A stretch of 64,000 nt of DNA from Crambe crambe (taxonomy: Eukaryota > Porifera > Demospongiae > Poecilosclerida > Crambeidae). The stretch lies in the NCBI GenBank assembly GCA_963924555.1, contig OZ004593.1:6010480-6074479 (forward strand), written 5' to 3'. The notes under the pieces are model-generated. The model saw only the letters and a list, made by a program, of their open reading frames with translations. It was not told the DNA's origin and did not search any database. This document shows, in pieces, positions 1-12,476 of the stretch (positions within the stretch are counted from its first letter, which is position 1; the number at the start of each line of letters is the position of its first letter). Both the position numbers and the translations under genes were made by a program.

Positions 1-418
1 CTCTAACTACATTCATATTCAGAGAGTACATGTACATGTGGCTACTCACAGTTCATTTCTTTTTAAACTTTTTTGTGGTGACATACAGTACACACATCAC
101 ATCAAGCCCTAACTTCATACTACAGTCTATAGCAATAGTCACTATAACTACTAACTATAGTTAACATCTTAGGTTGGAGCACTAGGCTGAACTGAAGTGA
201 ACAGAAGTGAACACCGAGTGAACAATCTACCAGTTTAGTCAGCTAGCTCAGTCTGCGACAGTTTCTCAGTAGTGCTAGAATACTATAGGCTACTATCTGA
301 AGGCTCCAGAGAAATATTTCTACACAGATCCAGTCATCTAGTGAGTCCCAGCAAGATAATGTGCCTGTAGCCATGCATGTTCAATATGACATACTCTCTT
401 ATAGTTAACTACACGATC
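1..418 (+). promoter_or_regulatory. 5' flank and non-coding first exon of receptor locus L1
   Basis: This is the left-most copy of a leader of about 400 bp found before every class (a)/(b) gene that has the MDSFLLMF-type signal exon. It contains a probable non-coding exon that ends at a GTGAGT donor (341-346) and a short intron with an acceptor at 401-404. The start codon is at 419, so the 5' UTR is spliced. Similar leaders lie before 3239, 12477, 15284, 19978, 21368 and 27959. The true transcription start is not visible. Confidence 0.5.
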
Positions 419-1913
419 ATGGACTCTTTTCTGTTGATGTTTCATGTACTGCTAGCACTCACAGGAACATGCACTGGTAAGTGTTAGCCCAAGCATTATA
501 GCTAGTTAATGATAAACTTCATTATTATGCCAGGTGCCTTCTTCCCTCCTACTGCCTACACTCTGAATGGAGTGATGTCAGTGAATGGGTCAGATGCAAC
601 TGGAGGTTGTCCTCAGGCATGTGTGCAGACAATGTCAATCAATGCCTACTGTGACTGTACTGGGACAACTGGAGCAGAGACCATCACTGGAGTCATCATT
701 GATGGTGTGGTACCAACTCTAGACACAAGTCAGAGAGGGACCTGGACAACTCAACTGCTCACTGTGAGGGGCAATGCACAGAACATTAGAATAGGATTCC
801 GATTCCAGAATACAGTTATGCTACGTGAGGTGGAACTGTATCTGTACTATTGTCCTTTTTGGAACATTGGCGGATCTCCGATGGGAATGAACACTATCAA
901 TATATACAATATAATTCTATTCCCAACATTTATTGACTCCTTTGGAGATAGTGTTGGGAGTGTGACTCTAACCAGTGACATGGCTAACTGTGAGTCCCTC
1001 ACCAGGGTCTCAATTCCCTTATAAGGAGCCAGAAGCACACTCATTTACTTCATTGAATTCACAAATTCACAGCTGTTCATAGAGTGGCTCCACATTGCTG
1101 AGGTGAGATTCTCTGATGAACTCATTCCAACTCCTGGACCACTACCTGGTAAGATGAATGGAGTAACTAATAACTTATATCTCATTTCAGTGAACCATTC
1201 TCCACAGCACCTGGTATGAGTTCATCATCACTACAAGTTATAACTACCACCATCACCACTATTCTAACCCCTCAACCTACAGTTTCTCCTACACCCACTA
1301 ACAATATGCTTGATACCACCACATACAAAACCCTCACCTCCACCTCCCTCACTGACTCTACCATCACCATAGGTAACCAGTTGCCAGGTGCATTAATAGC
1401 TGCAGTGCTACATGACACAACATCTCTTCTTCTTTTTCCAAAGGTCATCATATACCCACTACTAGAAGTGAAGTGTGTCCTTCCTGTTCCAGCACTCCAG
1501 CCATTTCGTCAGCTGTCATTGCAGTCATTGTCACAGCTCTACTGGCCACAGTCATCTTTGTGGTGGTGCAGGTTGTCATTTGCAAGTGTCACCCAAAGTT
1601 CAGACCTGGAGAGACTGAGATGGGAGCCTCAGCAGGAGGAGAGGGGCAGGAGTATGAAGTGATAGATGGAGGTGTTGTAACTGAAGCAGGAATATCGGCA
1701 GGAGGGGAAGGGCAGGAGTATGAGCAGATGGATGGAGATGAAGGCGGTGCAACTGAGGCAGGTATTACAGCAAGAGGGGAGGGGCAGGAGTATGAGATGA
1801 TTGTGGGTGGATATGAGGGAGGTGTGGTTATGAGTGAACAAAGAGAGCAGTCGGGTAATCAAACCTTTGAACTTCAGCAAAATGAAGCATATGGTACTTA
1901 TTCATCATTATAA
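419..1913 (+). pseudogene. L1: kinase-less receptor with repeated-tyrosine tail, one premature stop
   Basis: Four exons can be traced. They are 419-476 (signal peptide), 534-1148 (ectodomain), 1191-1372 or 1208-1372 (Thr/Ser-rich stalk) and 1444-1913 (transmembrane segment and tail). All junctions are phase 1 and match intact L5. The ectodomain exon carries TAA at 1022-1024 where the other copies have CAA, a single C-to-T change, and this would truncate the protein before the membrane. Exon 3 also lacks 10 nt after its usual acceptor, but the next AG (1206-1207) restores the frame. The tail reads CPSC, a membrane segment [21 protein letters not shown], then YEVI, YEQM and YEMI in glycine/glutamate-rich repeats. 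Either the locus is a recently disabled gene or the stop is an allele or assembly error. Confidence 0.75.
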
Positions 1914-3238
1914 GACTTATATATTAACTTCCATTAGCCAGTGTGAACTTACGTAGATTCATGGTATTCTTATGTTCACATTATAACTCATTATCAAGTT
2001 ACTGCTTCTCCAATGTGTTTACATACACCTTAAGTTTATGTTCATGATAATCTACTCTACTACTTCATAGATCATTACTCTTACCTTCAGAGAATAACCA
2101 GGCAGGATAAGCTCATTCTTTTCTCCAAAGCTCCACTTTCTAGATTTTCTGTTCTGTCGTGTTGTTTTCTCACTCCCAATAACCACACAATAGCCAAATT
2201 CTCCTCTAGAATACTATAAACCACACATTATAATAAAATAACACAAATTTTGTTACAATTGTAATTGGGGTGAGTACTTATCTTGTTCGCAGACTAATTT
2301 TTCTTCCCATGCAAATTAGGGGTGCACACATTCCCCCCTCCCTTCCTCCATGCACCCCCCAAATTGCATGGGGAGAACAAAATTGGTCCGGAAACGAGAC
2401 TAGGAAATTGAATGCAGCAAACCCCACACTATATATATATTATGATTTGACTCCTATATAATTATATTCATTGGCAATTGTATCTGGTTGGGGCATGCAT
2501 CACATAACAGCAATGTTGATTGAGTGGCCAGGAGGGGGTATAAATACTTTGAGGGATGTGCATTTAATACAAACTGGCTCAAAGCAGAGAGGCATGGCTG
2601 CCCCAAAACTTTAGGCCTATAGCTAGTCTCATGCATTCATTTCACAAGTGTCAATAATTAAGTGATGCTAGCTAATTATGTTTACATAATAATAATGCAC
2701 AAAGTACACCACTGAGTAGCTAGTACAGTACACCATGCAGTAGCCTATGCCCTTATAATATTGCATGGTTTATGTATTTCACCATAACAACTCACTGCTA
2801 ACTACATTCATGTTGGGAAAGTTCATTTCCTTTTTTGTAAACAATGAAGTGGTGCTGGGCTGATACACACATCAAGCCCTAACTTTATACAGCAGTGAGT
2901 GTATAGCTTTAGTATAACAACTGACCTGCTGTTGATTGGAGAACTGGAGTGAACAGGAGTGAAACACTGAGTGACTGAGTTTTAGCCAGCTAGCTAGCTA
3001 AATTATAACTTAGCTAACTCAGTCTGCCTACTAGCTAGCTAGTTATAGCATTCTACACTTTTTCAGTACTACATTGCTAGCCAGCAAGAGAACAGGATAC
3101 TATCTAAAGGCTCCAGACATACGTACACGGATCCAGTCATCCTGTGAGTGTGAGTCCCTAGCCCATTATTAGTTTGCTAGTCGAAGCCATGCATGTTCAA
3201 TTTGACACGCCCTCCTTTTTACAGCTAACTGCACCATC
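1914..3238 (+). promoter_or_regulatory. Intergenic: L1 3' flank, TATA-like box, L2 leader
   Basis: No gene is seen. The 3' flank of L1 runs to about 2250 and is repeated after L5 (13992-14350) and in the remnant at 20221-20480. A clean TATAAATA lies at 2539-2546, in a block repeated at 14615-14622, about 700 bp before the L2 start codon. The leader from about 2780 onward ends in a non-coding exon with donor GTGAGT at 3144 and acceptor at 3221-3224. TATA use is inferred from sequence and spacing only. Confidence 0.4.
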
Positions 3239-4522
3239 ATGGATTCTTTTCTGTTGATGTTTCATATACTGCTAGTACTCACAGGAACATGCACTGGTAA
3301 GTGTTACATCAAGCATAACAGCTAGCTAATGGATCAACTTCATTATATGCCAGGTGCCTTCTTTTATCCTACTGCCTACACTCTGAATGGAGTGATGTCA
3401 GTGAATGGGTCAGATCCAACTGGAGGTTGTCCTCAGGCATGTGTACTGACAGTATCAATCAACACCTATTGTGACTGTGCTGGGACAGCTGGAGCAGGGA
3501 CCTTCACTGGAGTCATCATTGATGGTGTGGTACCAACTCTAGACACAAGTCAGAGAGGAACCTGGGCAACTCAACTGCTCACCATTAGGGGGAATTCACA
3601 GACATTTAGAATAGGATTCCAATTCCAGAATGCAGTTATGCTACGTGAGGTGGAACTGTATCTGTTCTACTGTCCTTCTTGGAACATTAGCGGATCTCCA
3701 GTTGGAACAAACACTATCAACATATACAATGCATTACTATTCCCAACATTTGTTGACTCTTTTGGTGGTAGTACTGGGAATGTGAATCTAACCAGTGACA
3801 TGGCTAACTGTGAGAACCTCATTAGTATCTCCATCCCTATACAAGGAACCAGAAACATACGATTTTACTTCATTGAATTCACAAATTCACAGTGGTTCAT
3901 AGAGTGGCTCCACATTGCTGAGGTGAGATTCTCTGATGAATTCATTCCAACTCCTGGACCACTACCTGGTAAGATGAATGGAGTAATAGCTTATGATTAT
4001 TATGTAATATCTTACTTCAGTGACATCAGTGCAACCATCCTCCACAGCACCTGGCATGAGTTTATCATCACTACAAGTTATAACTACCACAAGAACTACC
4101 ACTGCAACCATGGTTAATAACCAGTTGCCAATGGGTGGTATAATAGGACTGGTGGCTGCAATCATCGTCCTTTTACTACTCTTACTGATAGGGGGTGTGG
4201 TCGTCTTCTTATGCTATACATACTCACTACTAGAAGATCTCAGCTTGAGTGTCTCCCTCACTCCTGCCATCTTGTCAGCTGTTATCACAGCCTTATCACA
4301 GCTCTACTGGCCACAGTCATCTTTGTGGTGGTGCAGGTTGTCATCTGCAAGTGTCACCCAAAGTTCAGACCTGGAGGGACTAAGATAGCAGGAGGGGAGG
4401 GGCAAGAGTATGAGCAGATGGATGGAGGTGCTACTGAGACGGGAATATTGGTAGGAGAGGAGGGGCAGGAGTATGAGATGGTGGTGGGCGGATATGAGGG
4501 AGATGTGCATGGCCATGAGTGA
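3239..4522 (+). pseudogene. L2: chimeric receptor, kinase-type membrane segment fused to class (b) tail out of frame
   Basis: Exons are 3239-3296, 3354-3968 and a third from 4021. The signal and ectodomain exons are open. Exon 3 starts with the usual VTSVQPS stalk and runs into the membrane segment of the kinase class ([21 protein letters not shown], then VVVFLCYT). At about 4222 it joins the class (b) tail exon. The tail there is read in the wrong frame and ends at 4388. Homologous tail codons ([24 protein letters not shown]) continue in another frame to 4522. A 1-nt loss near 4292 also separates the two parts. Read straight through, the three exons give about 346 aa with a novel 50-residue tail, so a product is possible. 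I favour a recombination-born pseudogene. Confidence 0.6.
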
Positions 4523-5189
4523 CGACCATGGAGCAACGTACATCAAAGTTGGAGAACAAAGAGTACAGTCGGGCAAACACACCTTTGAACTTCATCAAAA
4601 TGAAACATATGGTACATGGTCATCATGATGAGACAACACTTTCAGTATACATCGATATAATCGTGATAATAAACCAACTCCCCATTGCAACTTTAGGTAC
4701 ATTATTGTTGTTATTTGTTGCCATGATCCAGTGTTTACATATGTTCCATTGTAAACTTTCATTTCTTCATATAATCAGATATACAGTTACATACAGTTCC
4801 TGGTAATTGAAAACAACTCAAGCGATAAGTACGTAAACTGTGTACTTCATTAGTGATCCAATCACTTTACTAGTGTAGCACAGTAAAGTTCAGAATGTAG
4901 TGCCTTGAGTCTGTAATTATTGACAGATCATAACTAAGATTGAAGATAGATGATAGCCATCTTGTGTGCCAAAAGGAAGGAGAAGGAAGTATGGTAAGTT
5001 CTATTCAACCTTTACATAGCTAGAAGACTGGATAAAATTAAGATGAGATGATATTATATAGACTGCTGTTAATGTTGTATGTGTGTCTCTCATCTTGATG
5101 TCACTATGGTACACTGGCAGAGGTTAGTACAGTATTACTTCTGATCTACATACGAAGTATCATTATTCACCTGTTAATGACATACCTAG
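4523..5189 (+). other. Intergenic before L3, possible decayed signal exon
   Basis: The first 100 bases continue the class (b) tail homology of L2. After that I see no gene. A hydrophobic stretch starting at ATG 5049 and leading to a GTTAGT donor at 5123 could be the decayed L3 signal-peptide exon, but it has an in-frame TGA and the wrong phase. The L3 ectodomain acceptor is at 5188-5189. Confidence 0.35.
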
Positions 5190-7766
5190 GTGCCTTTATT
5201 CATCCCACTGCTTACACACTGACTAATGTGACATCAATGAATGGGTCAGCTGTGAATGGGAGTTGTCCTTGTGTGGGGAGTGATGTATGTAATTGCACAA
5301 ATACAGCATTGAATATAACTGGAGTCCTTATAGATGGTGTAGTGCCAACTATAGACATTCCTCAAAGGAGAACCACCTGGGCAAGACAACTGCTCGCTGT
5401 AAGAGCAGCAAAACAGGATTATGTTATTGGGTTCAGGTTTGGGAGCAGATTTATACTTTCTGAGGTGGAACTCTATGTATTTCACTGTCCATCATGGGAT
5501 ATTGGAGCTGACACTATCAACATATACAATGCACTGAAATTCCCCAATTTCATTAAGCAGTTCAACAGTGCTGGGAATGTGACTCTGACTAGCAACATGG
5601 AGAACTGTGAGTCCCTCACTAGGGTATCCATTCCCTTACAAACAACAGTAAATACATCAAATTACTTCATTGAATTCACAAATTCAAATGGAAATGTACT
5701 ACAACTTTATATTGGTGAAGTAAGATTCTCTGATCAACTGATCCCAAATCCAGAAGAAATAAACACAACTACCACATAAACCATGGAAACTACAGGTTTG
5801 AATTAGTAACACATAACAACTTTATTACAATGATATTGCCTATTACAGCTGCCTCATATACTTCCCCTCCACCACCAACAGTTACTATCACTCCAACCAT
5901 AGTCACTCAGATGCATAATAATTCTCTCACCTCTCAAGCCACTTTATCACCACAACAGTTTTCGATCCCTGCCATACCAAATGGACTACAGACCACAGTT
6001 ACCACAAATATGAATACAGCCATTAACACCACATCCATGTCAACAAATAAACCACCCTTCCCTACTGTCATAGTTGGGGCTGTAGTGGGTGGCATTTTGG
6101 GACTCCTACTCCTAACATGTTTTGTGGTCGCTATAGGATGCTTGATAAAACGGAAAAAGAAATTTCGAACTGAGGTAGAAGAACTCCAGAATATGGTACT
6201 GAATAGAGCTGATGTCAAAATGGATGAAATTGATTCTCCAGTGAATACAACCTCACATAATAACTATAGTGGTATAGATTCTTCAATTCCTGACACTAGG
6301 ATGCTAAATGATAGCACTGAAACAGGAATGAAACTTGAAGAGTCCAATAAAGAGGAACTTGGTCAAGATAGCAATGAAGTGAAGAACGAAATTGAAGATG
6401 AAGAACAAGTTCACACTTACTCGACCATTACATGTAAAGATATTGAAGAGGTTTCCATCACTGCTGCATCCATCACTGATGCCAATTCACTTCAAGAACA
6501 CAGTAAACCCGATAAAGAACCATTTCTGCATGAGAATGAGCTCTATGCATATGCAGTGGTGAATAAATTAGCCAAAACAGTGAAAGAGAAGGGGACGTAT
6601 ACATTGGAAGGTTTGAGCAACCAAAGATGGAGATAGCAGAGATCATGGGAACTCTACCAATGAAAAGCTCACAGTGACTGCTCCACAGGCGAGTGGTGAA
6701 GAGCAAGAGGACGACTATGATACTATCTACAGTGAACCTATAGAGCCCTCCCTTTTCACTAATTTGGTGAAGGAAAGTAACAATGCTGCCACTGATGAGG
6801 CAATGGAGAGTGAAAGTGAAGTATGCTTCCATATACAACATGCCCGCCATTTCAGTGTCTAATTCTGTGAAGTTGCTGGAAATCAAACCTGAAAATATTC
6901 AAAAGATAAAAACACTGGGTACTGGGAATTTTGGTAAAGTGATTTTGGCTAATACAGTGGGTTTGAGCATGAAAGATTTGAAGATGAGTGACACGGATGA
7001 TGATAAGACAAAATCGATTCGTATGGTTGTAAAGCAGTTGAAGAAAAGTGCATTCACTTCAGGAAGAGAAGCTTTTGATAAAGAGTTGAAGTTCACCTCA
7101 CGTTTAAACCACCCGAACGTTATCCGAATTTTGGGGGCGTGCACTCTAGATGATCCTTTCATCATGATAGAATATATGGAGAAGGGAGACCTCAACGAGT
7201 ACCTGCTGAACTTTGACACCATCTCACCTGGGAATGGCTCCCCTGATGGTTTCACTATTAGCACAGGCACACTGACCAACATGTCAGCACAGATTGCCGC
7301 AGCTATGGCATATCTCTCCTCTCACAACTTTATCCATTGTGATCTTGCCACTCGTAACTGCCTTGTTGGGTCGAACCTTCAGATCGTAGTGGCAGATTTT
7401 GGACTGAGTCAAAGCCTCTACGAATCTCATTACTATGTGATCAAAGGTTACGCTGTCCTACCAGTCCGCTGGATGGCAAGGGAATGCTTTTATGGTACAT
7501 TTTCAGCAAAAACAGATGTCTGGGCATTTGGGGTGACCATGTGGGAAATCTTTACGCTGGCAAAGGACATTCCTTACGAAGACATGGATGAGAAATAAAT
7601 CGTTGTCGATGCCACAAAGAAGGATGGAAACAGGAAACTCCTGGAACAGCCAAAGAACTGTCCACAGGAAGCGTATGAAGTAATGCTAAAATGTTGGTCA
7701 AGTGATCCGAAACTTCGAGCAACTTTCAAAGAATTACACACTGCATTATCATCATTGGCACTCTAG
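5190..7766 (+). pseudogene. L3: decayed DDR-like receptor tyrosine kinase
   Basis: The ectodomain exon (from 5190) and a long membrane/kinase exon (from about 5848) are recognisable. The ectodomain has diverged most within the array. Lesions are TAA at 5777-5779 before the donor, a frameshift with TAG at 6634-6636, a second frameshift near 6825, and TAA at 7596-7598 within the kinase C-lobe (GAA in the relatives). The catalytic loop reads HCDLATRN (7335-7358) instead of HRDLATRN. The loop Cys would impair catalysis even without the stops. The glycine loop GTGNFGKV, the DFG and the LPVRWMARE motif remain. Four independent lesions make this a confident pseudogene. It is closest to L4, which follows it. 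Confidence 0.85.
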
Positions 7767-8377
7767 ACATTAATTATAATTACATAACATCAATAGGAAC
7801 AATACTTTAAACACTCTTCATTGAGCACTTTTACTGATTACAAATATCACCCAGCACCAATTAGTCAACATTTCATTATGAGTTTGTTTACATGTCATTA
7901 TTGGTTAGCTGTTATGTTGATCACTCTTCTTACATCAACCATTACTGTGTGTGTTAATATCATTATTGGTTAGCTGTTATGCTGATCACTCTTCTTAAAT
8001 CAACCATTACTGTGTGTGTTAACTTGCAGTAGAACTATCAAGAAACATCCAAGCATTCAATTGTCAAAAGTGCATGCTTATGGAAGTGTTCAAGTAATTA
8101 CAAAGGTGATAGCATAATTATGACTCAATAATGCTAGAACCTGCTAGAATAACAACACCACCATAATTATTGGTATAACTTTTGGGACTCATAACTTCAT
8201 TATCAGATATGACATAATTATTTTTCACGTGAATAAATGTTCCTTACTAGGATTTAAGTTGCTAGAATTGTATCAGCTCAAAAATTGACTGTACCAAACA
8301 TTACATAGAGACAAGAGAAAGGTAACTAAATTCGTAACCACGTAGCTTTCATCCTAATTCTTACAATTATAGCTTTA
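7767..8377. repeat. Intergenic with a 65-bp tandem duplication
   Basis: A 65-bp unit starting TCATTATTGGTTAGCTGTTA is present twice in direct order at 7895-7959 and 7960-8023, with only a few differences. The rest of the interval between L3 and L4 is AT-rich and shows no open frame or RNA gene that I can support. Confidence 0.7.
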
Positions 8378-11300
8378 ATGGAGAAAGTGTTGCTTTTCTG
8401 TTGGGTTCTAACAGCATTGTGTTGGAGAAGTAGTGGTGAGTACTTATAATCAGCTGGCTGTATATTCCCAATAATTATTGGTTATTATTGTACAGGCACT
8501 TTCTTCCCTCCTATTGCCTACACTCTGAATGGAGTGATGTCTGTGAATGGGTCAGATGCAACTGGAGGATGTCCTCATGCATGTGTACAGATAATGTCAA
8601 CCAACACCTATTGTGACTGTGCTGGGACAGCTGGAGCAGGGACCTTCACTGGAGTCATCATTGATGGTGTGGTACCAACTCTAGACACAAGTCAGAGAGG
8701 GACCTGGGCAACTCAACTGTTCACTGTGAGGGGCAATACACGGAACATTAGAATAGGATTCCAATTCCAGAATGCAGTTGTGCTGCGTGAGGTGGAACTG
8801 TATTTGTTCTACTGTCCTTCTTGGAACATTGGTGGATCTCCAGTTGGAACAACCACTATCAACATATACAATGCATTAGTATTCCCAACATTCATCGACT
8901 CTTTTGGTGGTAGTGTTGGGAGTGTGACTCTAACCAATGACATGGCTAACTGTGAGTCCCTCACCAGGGTCTCAATTCCCTTACAAGGAGCCAGAAGCAC
9001 ACTCTTTTACTTCATTGAATTCACAAATTCACAGCACTCCATGGAGTGGACCCACATTGCTGGAGTAAGATTCTCCGATGAGATTATAATTGTTATCCCA
9101 TCTCCTTCACCTTCTCCACAAAACATAATGGGAGCTTCTTCTGGTTCTACTTGTGAGCTCTTACATAATCATTACCCCCAATCATGTAATATTATTATGT
9201 AACTTATGCTATTTTAGCTGCTACATCAAGTTTATCTCAATTTCAAGATCATACGGCTCAAATAACAGTTCAGAGTACTACTACACAAATCACATCAACA
9301 TCTTTTACTCTAATGATCAGTAAGTAGATGACAACATCACAAGTTTCGTTTGATCCCACACCCACTTCAATAAACACACCCAAAGCCACAACCCCTGAAA
9401 TGGTGGTCATTGAGATTACAAATGATCCAATGAACTTGTCTCAAACTCCGATGGATTATGAAACCACTCCACCTCCAATAACAACCATCAAAAGTATGTC
9501 CCAAAGCAATGAAACCACTCCCTCTCCAATAAAAACCATAGAAAATACATCCCAAATCTATAAAACTACTCCCTCTCCAACAGCGACCATAGAGAGTACG
9601 TACCAAAGCTATGAAACTACTCCCTCTGCAACAATAACCATCGAAAGTACATTCCAAATGCATGATGTCACAGTGATTCCACAAATGTTACATATCAATG
9701 CCACACCTAGAGCTACTGTGATAAATGAACAAAGCACAATGCAAGAACAGATTACAACTGATTTCATGCTCACTCCAACAACAGCCATGTTAGTTAATCC
9801 TGAAATAACCTCTTCGATAAAAACTTTAATATCACCACAATCATTGCTGCACATAATACAAGTTTCAAAATCAGCATCCACTGAACTACCAACCATTGCT
9901 GCAGTACATACAGACACTACGACAAATGCTGGTTCAACAGGACCAAACCAGACTCCTCCCTCTTTTCCAGCACACATAGTCGGAGCATTGGTGGGGATAA
10001 TCATGGGCTTGCTTCTCATCCTTATTGCAGGTTGCATGGTTGCTATCTGCTGCATTGCGCGACAAAAGAAAAGCAATCAAATAGTTATTGTTGAGCAACT
10101 ATATGATGTAGCAATAGAAAAGACAGAGAATGAAGCATCACAACTCAATGCTAACTCAAATTCTCCATATCATACTGACAATATTTATTCCTCCATTCCC
10201 GAGATTTTGCAGCTCAGTGGTAGTTTCAAATCAGAATCAAAATTGGACGAACCAAATCCATTATTATCTGTCCCAAGAGAAACAAATATGGATCATCTCC
10301 ATTTTTCAGATGGAAAAGAAAGCCATGATTTTTTTCTCAGACAAAACTCTGGACAATGGCTGAATAGTCGACAAGGAGGAGGAGGTAGCAAAATGGAGAC
10401 GAGAAGTGACAAAGATGAACACTATGATAAAATATGCGACTGGAAGCAAGTCTTATTGAAGATACCTCTAAACCCACTTTACGATCAGTCCTCCATCATG
10501 GGAGAGACACAAGATGACCCTGATTACTACACCACAATGCAGAACATCATCCCTGATATTCAAGTAACATCCATTGATGACACTGAGGTCATTGAAGAGT
10601 ACGACAATACTAATAAGGAAGTGTCACAACCAGAGGAAACATTTTACTCAGAGGTAGAAATATTCAAAGATAACGCAACAAAAGAACTATCACTGAGTGC
10701 TCCAGGCAATGGAGATCCTATTTGTAATCCACCTGATGCGAAATTGATTGTGACCAATCAACAAGAGGATGAGGATGTGATCTACACTATGCCTGAAGAC
10801 AGTGATTGTGAAGACAGCATGGTGAGTGGTGATCATGCCATATGCTGCAGTGAGCCCATACAACCGTCACTCTTCACAAATCCTGTTCCACCTGCACCCA
10901 CCACTTGCCCAATAGGTGTCGATACCGATAAAAAGGAAGGACCTATTGGCAAGGAATCGATATATGCTCCTGTGTATACAGAACCCTCGTCATTGGGTAT
11001 CAATTCTCAAAAGATTCCTGAACTCACAGTTGAGAACTTTCACAAGATAAAGACTCTGGGTACTGGTAATTTTGGTAAAGTTCTTTTAGCGAATACAGTA
11101 GGTCTAAGCCCAAAGGATCTGAATATGAGTGATACAGATGACAATAAAACCAAAACTATGCGTGTTGCTGTGAAACAGTTGAAGCAAAATGCATTGCCTT
11201 CAGCGAAAGAAGCTTTCAATAAAGAACTGAGATTTATGTCGCGTTTGAATCACCCAAATGTCATCCGTGTGTTGGGGGCATGCATGAAAGAAGACTCACC

Positions 11301-11910
11301 TTTCATCATGATGGAATGGATGAAAAAAGGAGATCTAAACGAATACCTGTTGAATTTTGACACCATCCTGTCAGGGGATAGTCCTCCTGGTGACTTTGAT
11401 ATAAGCACAAGCACACTGACCAACATGTCAGCACAAATTGCCGCAGCTATGGCATATCTCTCCTCTCATAACTTCGTCCATCGTGATCTTGCCACTCGTA
11501 ACTGTCTTGTTGGATCAAACCTTCAGATCAAAGTGGCAGACTTTGGAATGAGTCGAAGCCTCTACGAATCTCATTACTACGTGATCAAAGGTCATGCTGT
11601 CTTGCCAGTCCGATGGATGGCAAGAGAGTGCTTTTATGGAAAGTTCTCAACCAAAACAGACGTTTGGGCATTTGGGGTGACTATGTGGGAGATCTTTACG
11701 CTGGCAAAAGATATTCCATATGAAGACATGGATGATAAAGAAATCGCTGCTGATATCACCAAGAAAAATGGCAGCCGCAAGCTCCTTGAAAAGCCTAAGA
11801 GTTGTCCTCAAGGGATGTACGAGATCATGCTCAAGTGTTGGGCGAATGATCCTGCAAGGAGAGCAACTTTCGAGGAATTACACAACATGTTATCATCATT
11901 AACACTCTAG
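8378..11910 (+). CDS. L4: DDR-like receptor tyrosine kinase with long mucin-like stalk
   Basis: The model is exons 8378-8435, 8496-9143 and 9344-11910, giving 1090 aa. Exon 1 encodes a signal peptide (MEKVLLFCWVLTALCW) unlike the MDSFLLMF type of its neighbours. Residues 20-235 are the ectodomain, followed by about 200 residues of Thr/Ser/Pro stalk. The membrane segment is near 446-470 (VGALVGIIMGLLLILIAG). A cytoplasmic region of about 330 residues carries many tyrosines. The kinase spans about 800-1085: GTGNFGKV, VAVKQL, HRDLATRN, DFGMSRS, YESHYY, LPVRWMARE. MSRLNHPNVIR, HRDLATRNCLVG and the CPQGMYE stretch are typical of discoidin domain receptors. The acceptor for exon 3 is uncertain: an earlier AG (9216-9217) would put TAG 9325-9327 in frame, whereas the AG at 9342-9343, with CTAATGA upstream, keeps the frame open. 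Confidence 0.8.
9450..9665 (+). repeat. About 60-nt tandem repeat coding the L4 stalk
   Basis: Four imperfect units of about 20 residues read ETTPPPITTI, ETTPSPIKTI, KTTPSPTATI and ETTPSATITI, each followed by a short Ser/Gln stretch. They lie in the predicted O-glycosylated stalk between the ectodomain and the membrane. The unit differs from the 30-nt repeat in L11 and L14. Confidence 0.7.
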
Positions 11911-12476
11911 ACAGTTTATATTGACACTCTAAAACTAATTTATCAATAGGATATGCATTATACATATTCTGTATTTTGTCATGATAAATATTTTTTACTG
12001 TATAACTAGTTAATGTTTGGATACATAAAGTATATGTGCCCTTAATATTATTGCTTGGGCTTAGCTAGCTATGTGTGTAAATTGTATTGTTAGTTTACCA
12101 TAACAATTCACTCTAACTACATTCATATTCAGAGAGTACATGTACATGTGGCTACTCACAATTCATTTCTTTTTGTAACTACTAACTACAATTAACATCT
12201 GAGGCTGGAGCACTAGGCTGAACAGAAGTGAACAGGAGTGAACACCGAGTGACTAATCTACCAGTTTAGTCAGCTAGCTCAGTCTGCTAACTTAAATAGT
12301 ATTCTACAGTTTCCAGTACTAGCTATACAGTGCTAGCTAGCAAGAGAACAGGCTACTATCTGAAGGCTCTTTCTACAGATCCAGTCATCTAGTGAGTCCC
12401 AGCAAGCTAAAATGTACTTGTACCCATGCATATTCAGTATGACACACCCTCTTTTTACAGCTAACTCTGCACCATC
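11911..12476 (+). promoter_or_regulatory. Intergenic and leader of L5
   Basis: The first 200 bases after L4 show nothing notable. From about 12110 the sequence matches the L1 leader almost base for base (both share ACATTCATATTCAGAGAGTA), with an internal deletion. The non-coding exon donor GTGAGT is at about 12391, and the acceptor ends shortly before the ATG at 12477. Confidence 0.5.

Noticed and set aside
847-1044. Conserved opposite-strand frame of about 65 aa, recurring at 3667, 8809, 15703, 21784 and 43557
   Set aside because: It is the antisense shadow of the ectodomain exon; it recurs because the exon is conserved, and has no start or splice support of its own.
1191-1207. 10-nt deletion in L1 exon 3 as a disabling frameshift
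   Set aside because: Using the next AG (1206-1207) restores phase 1, so only the TAA at 1022 is counted as a firm lesion.
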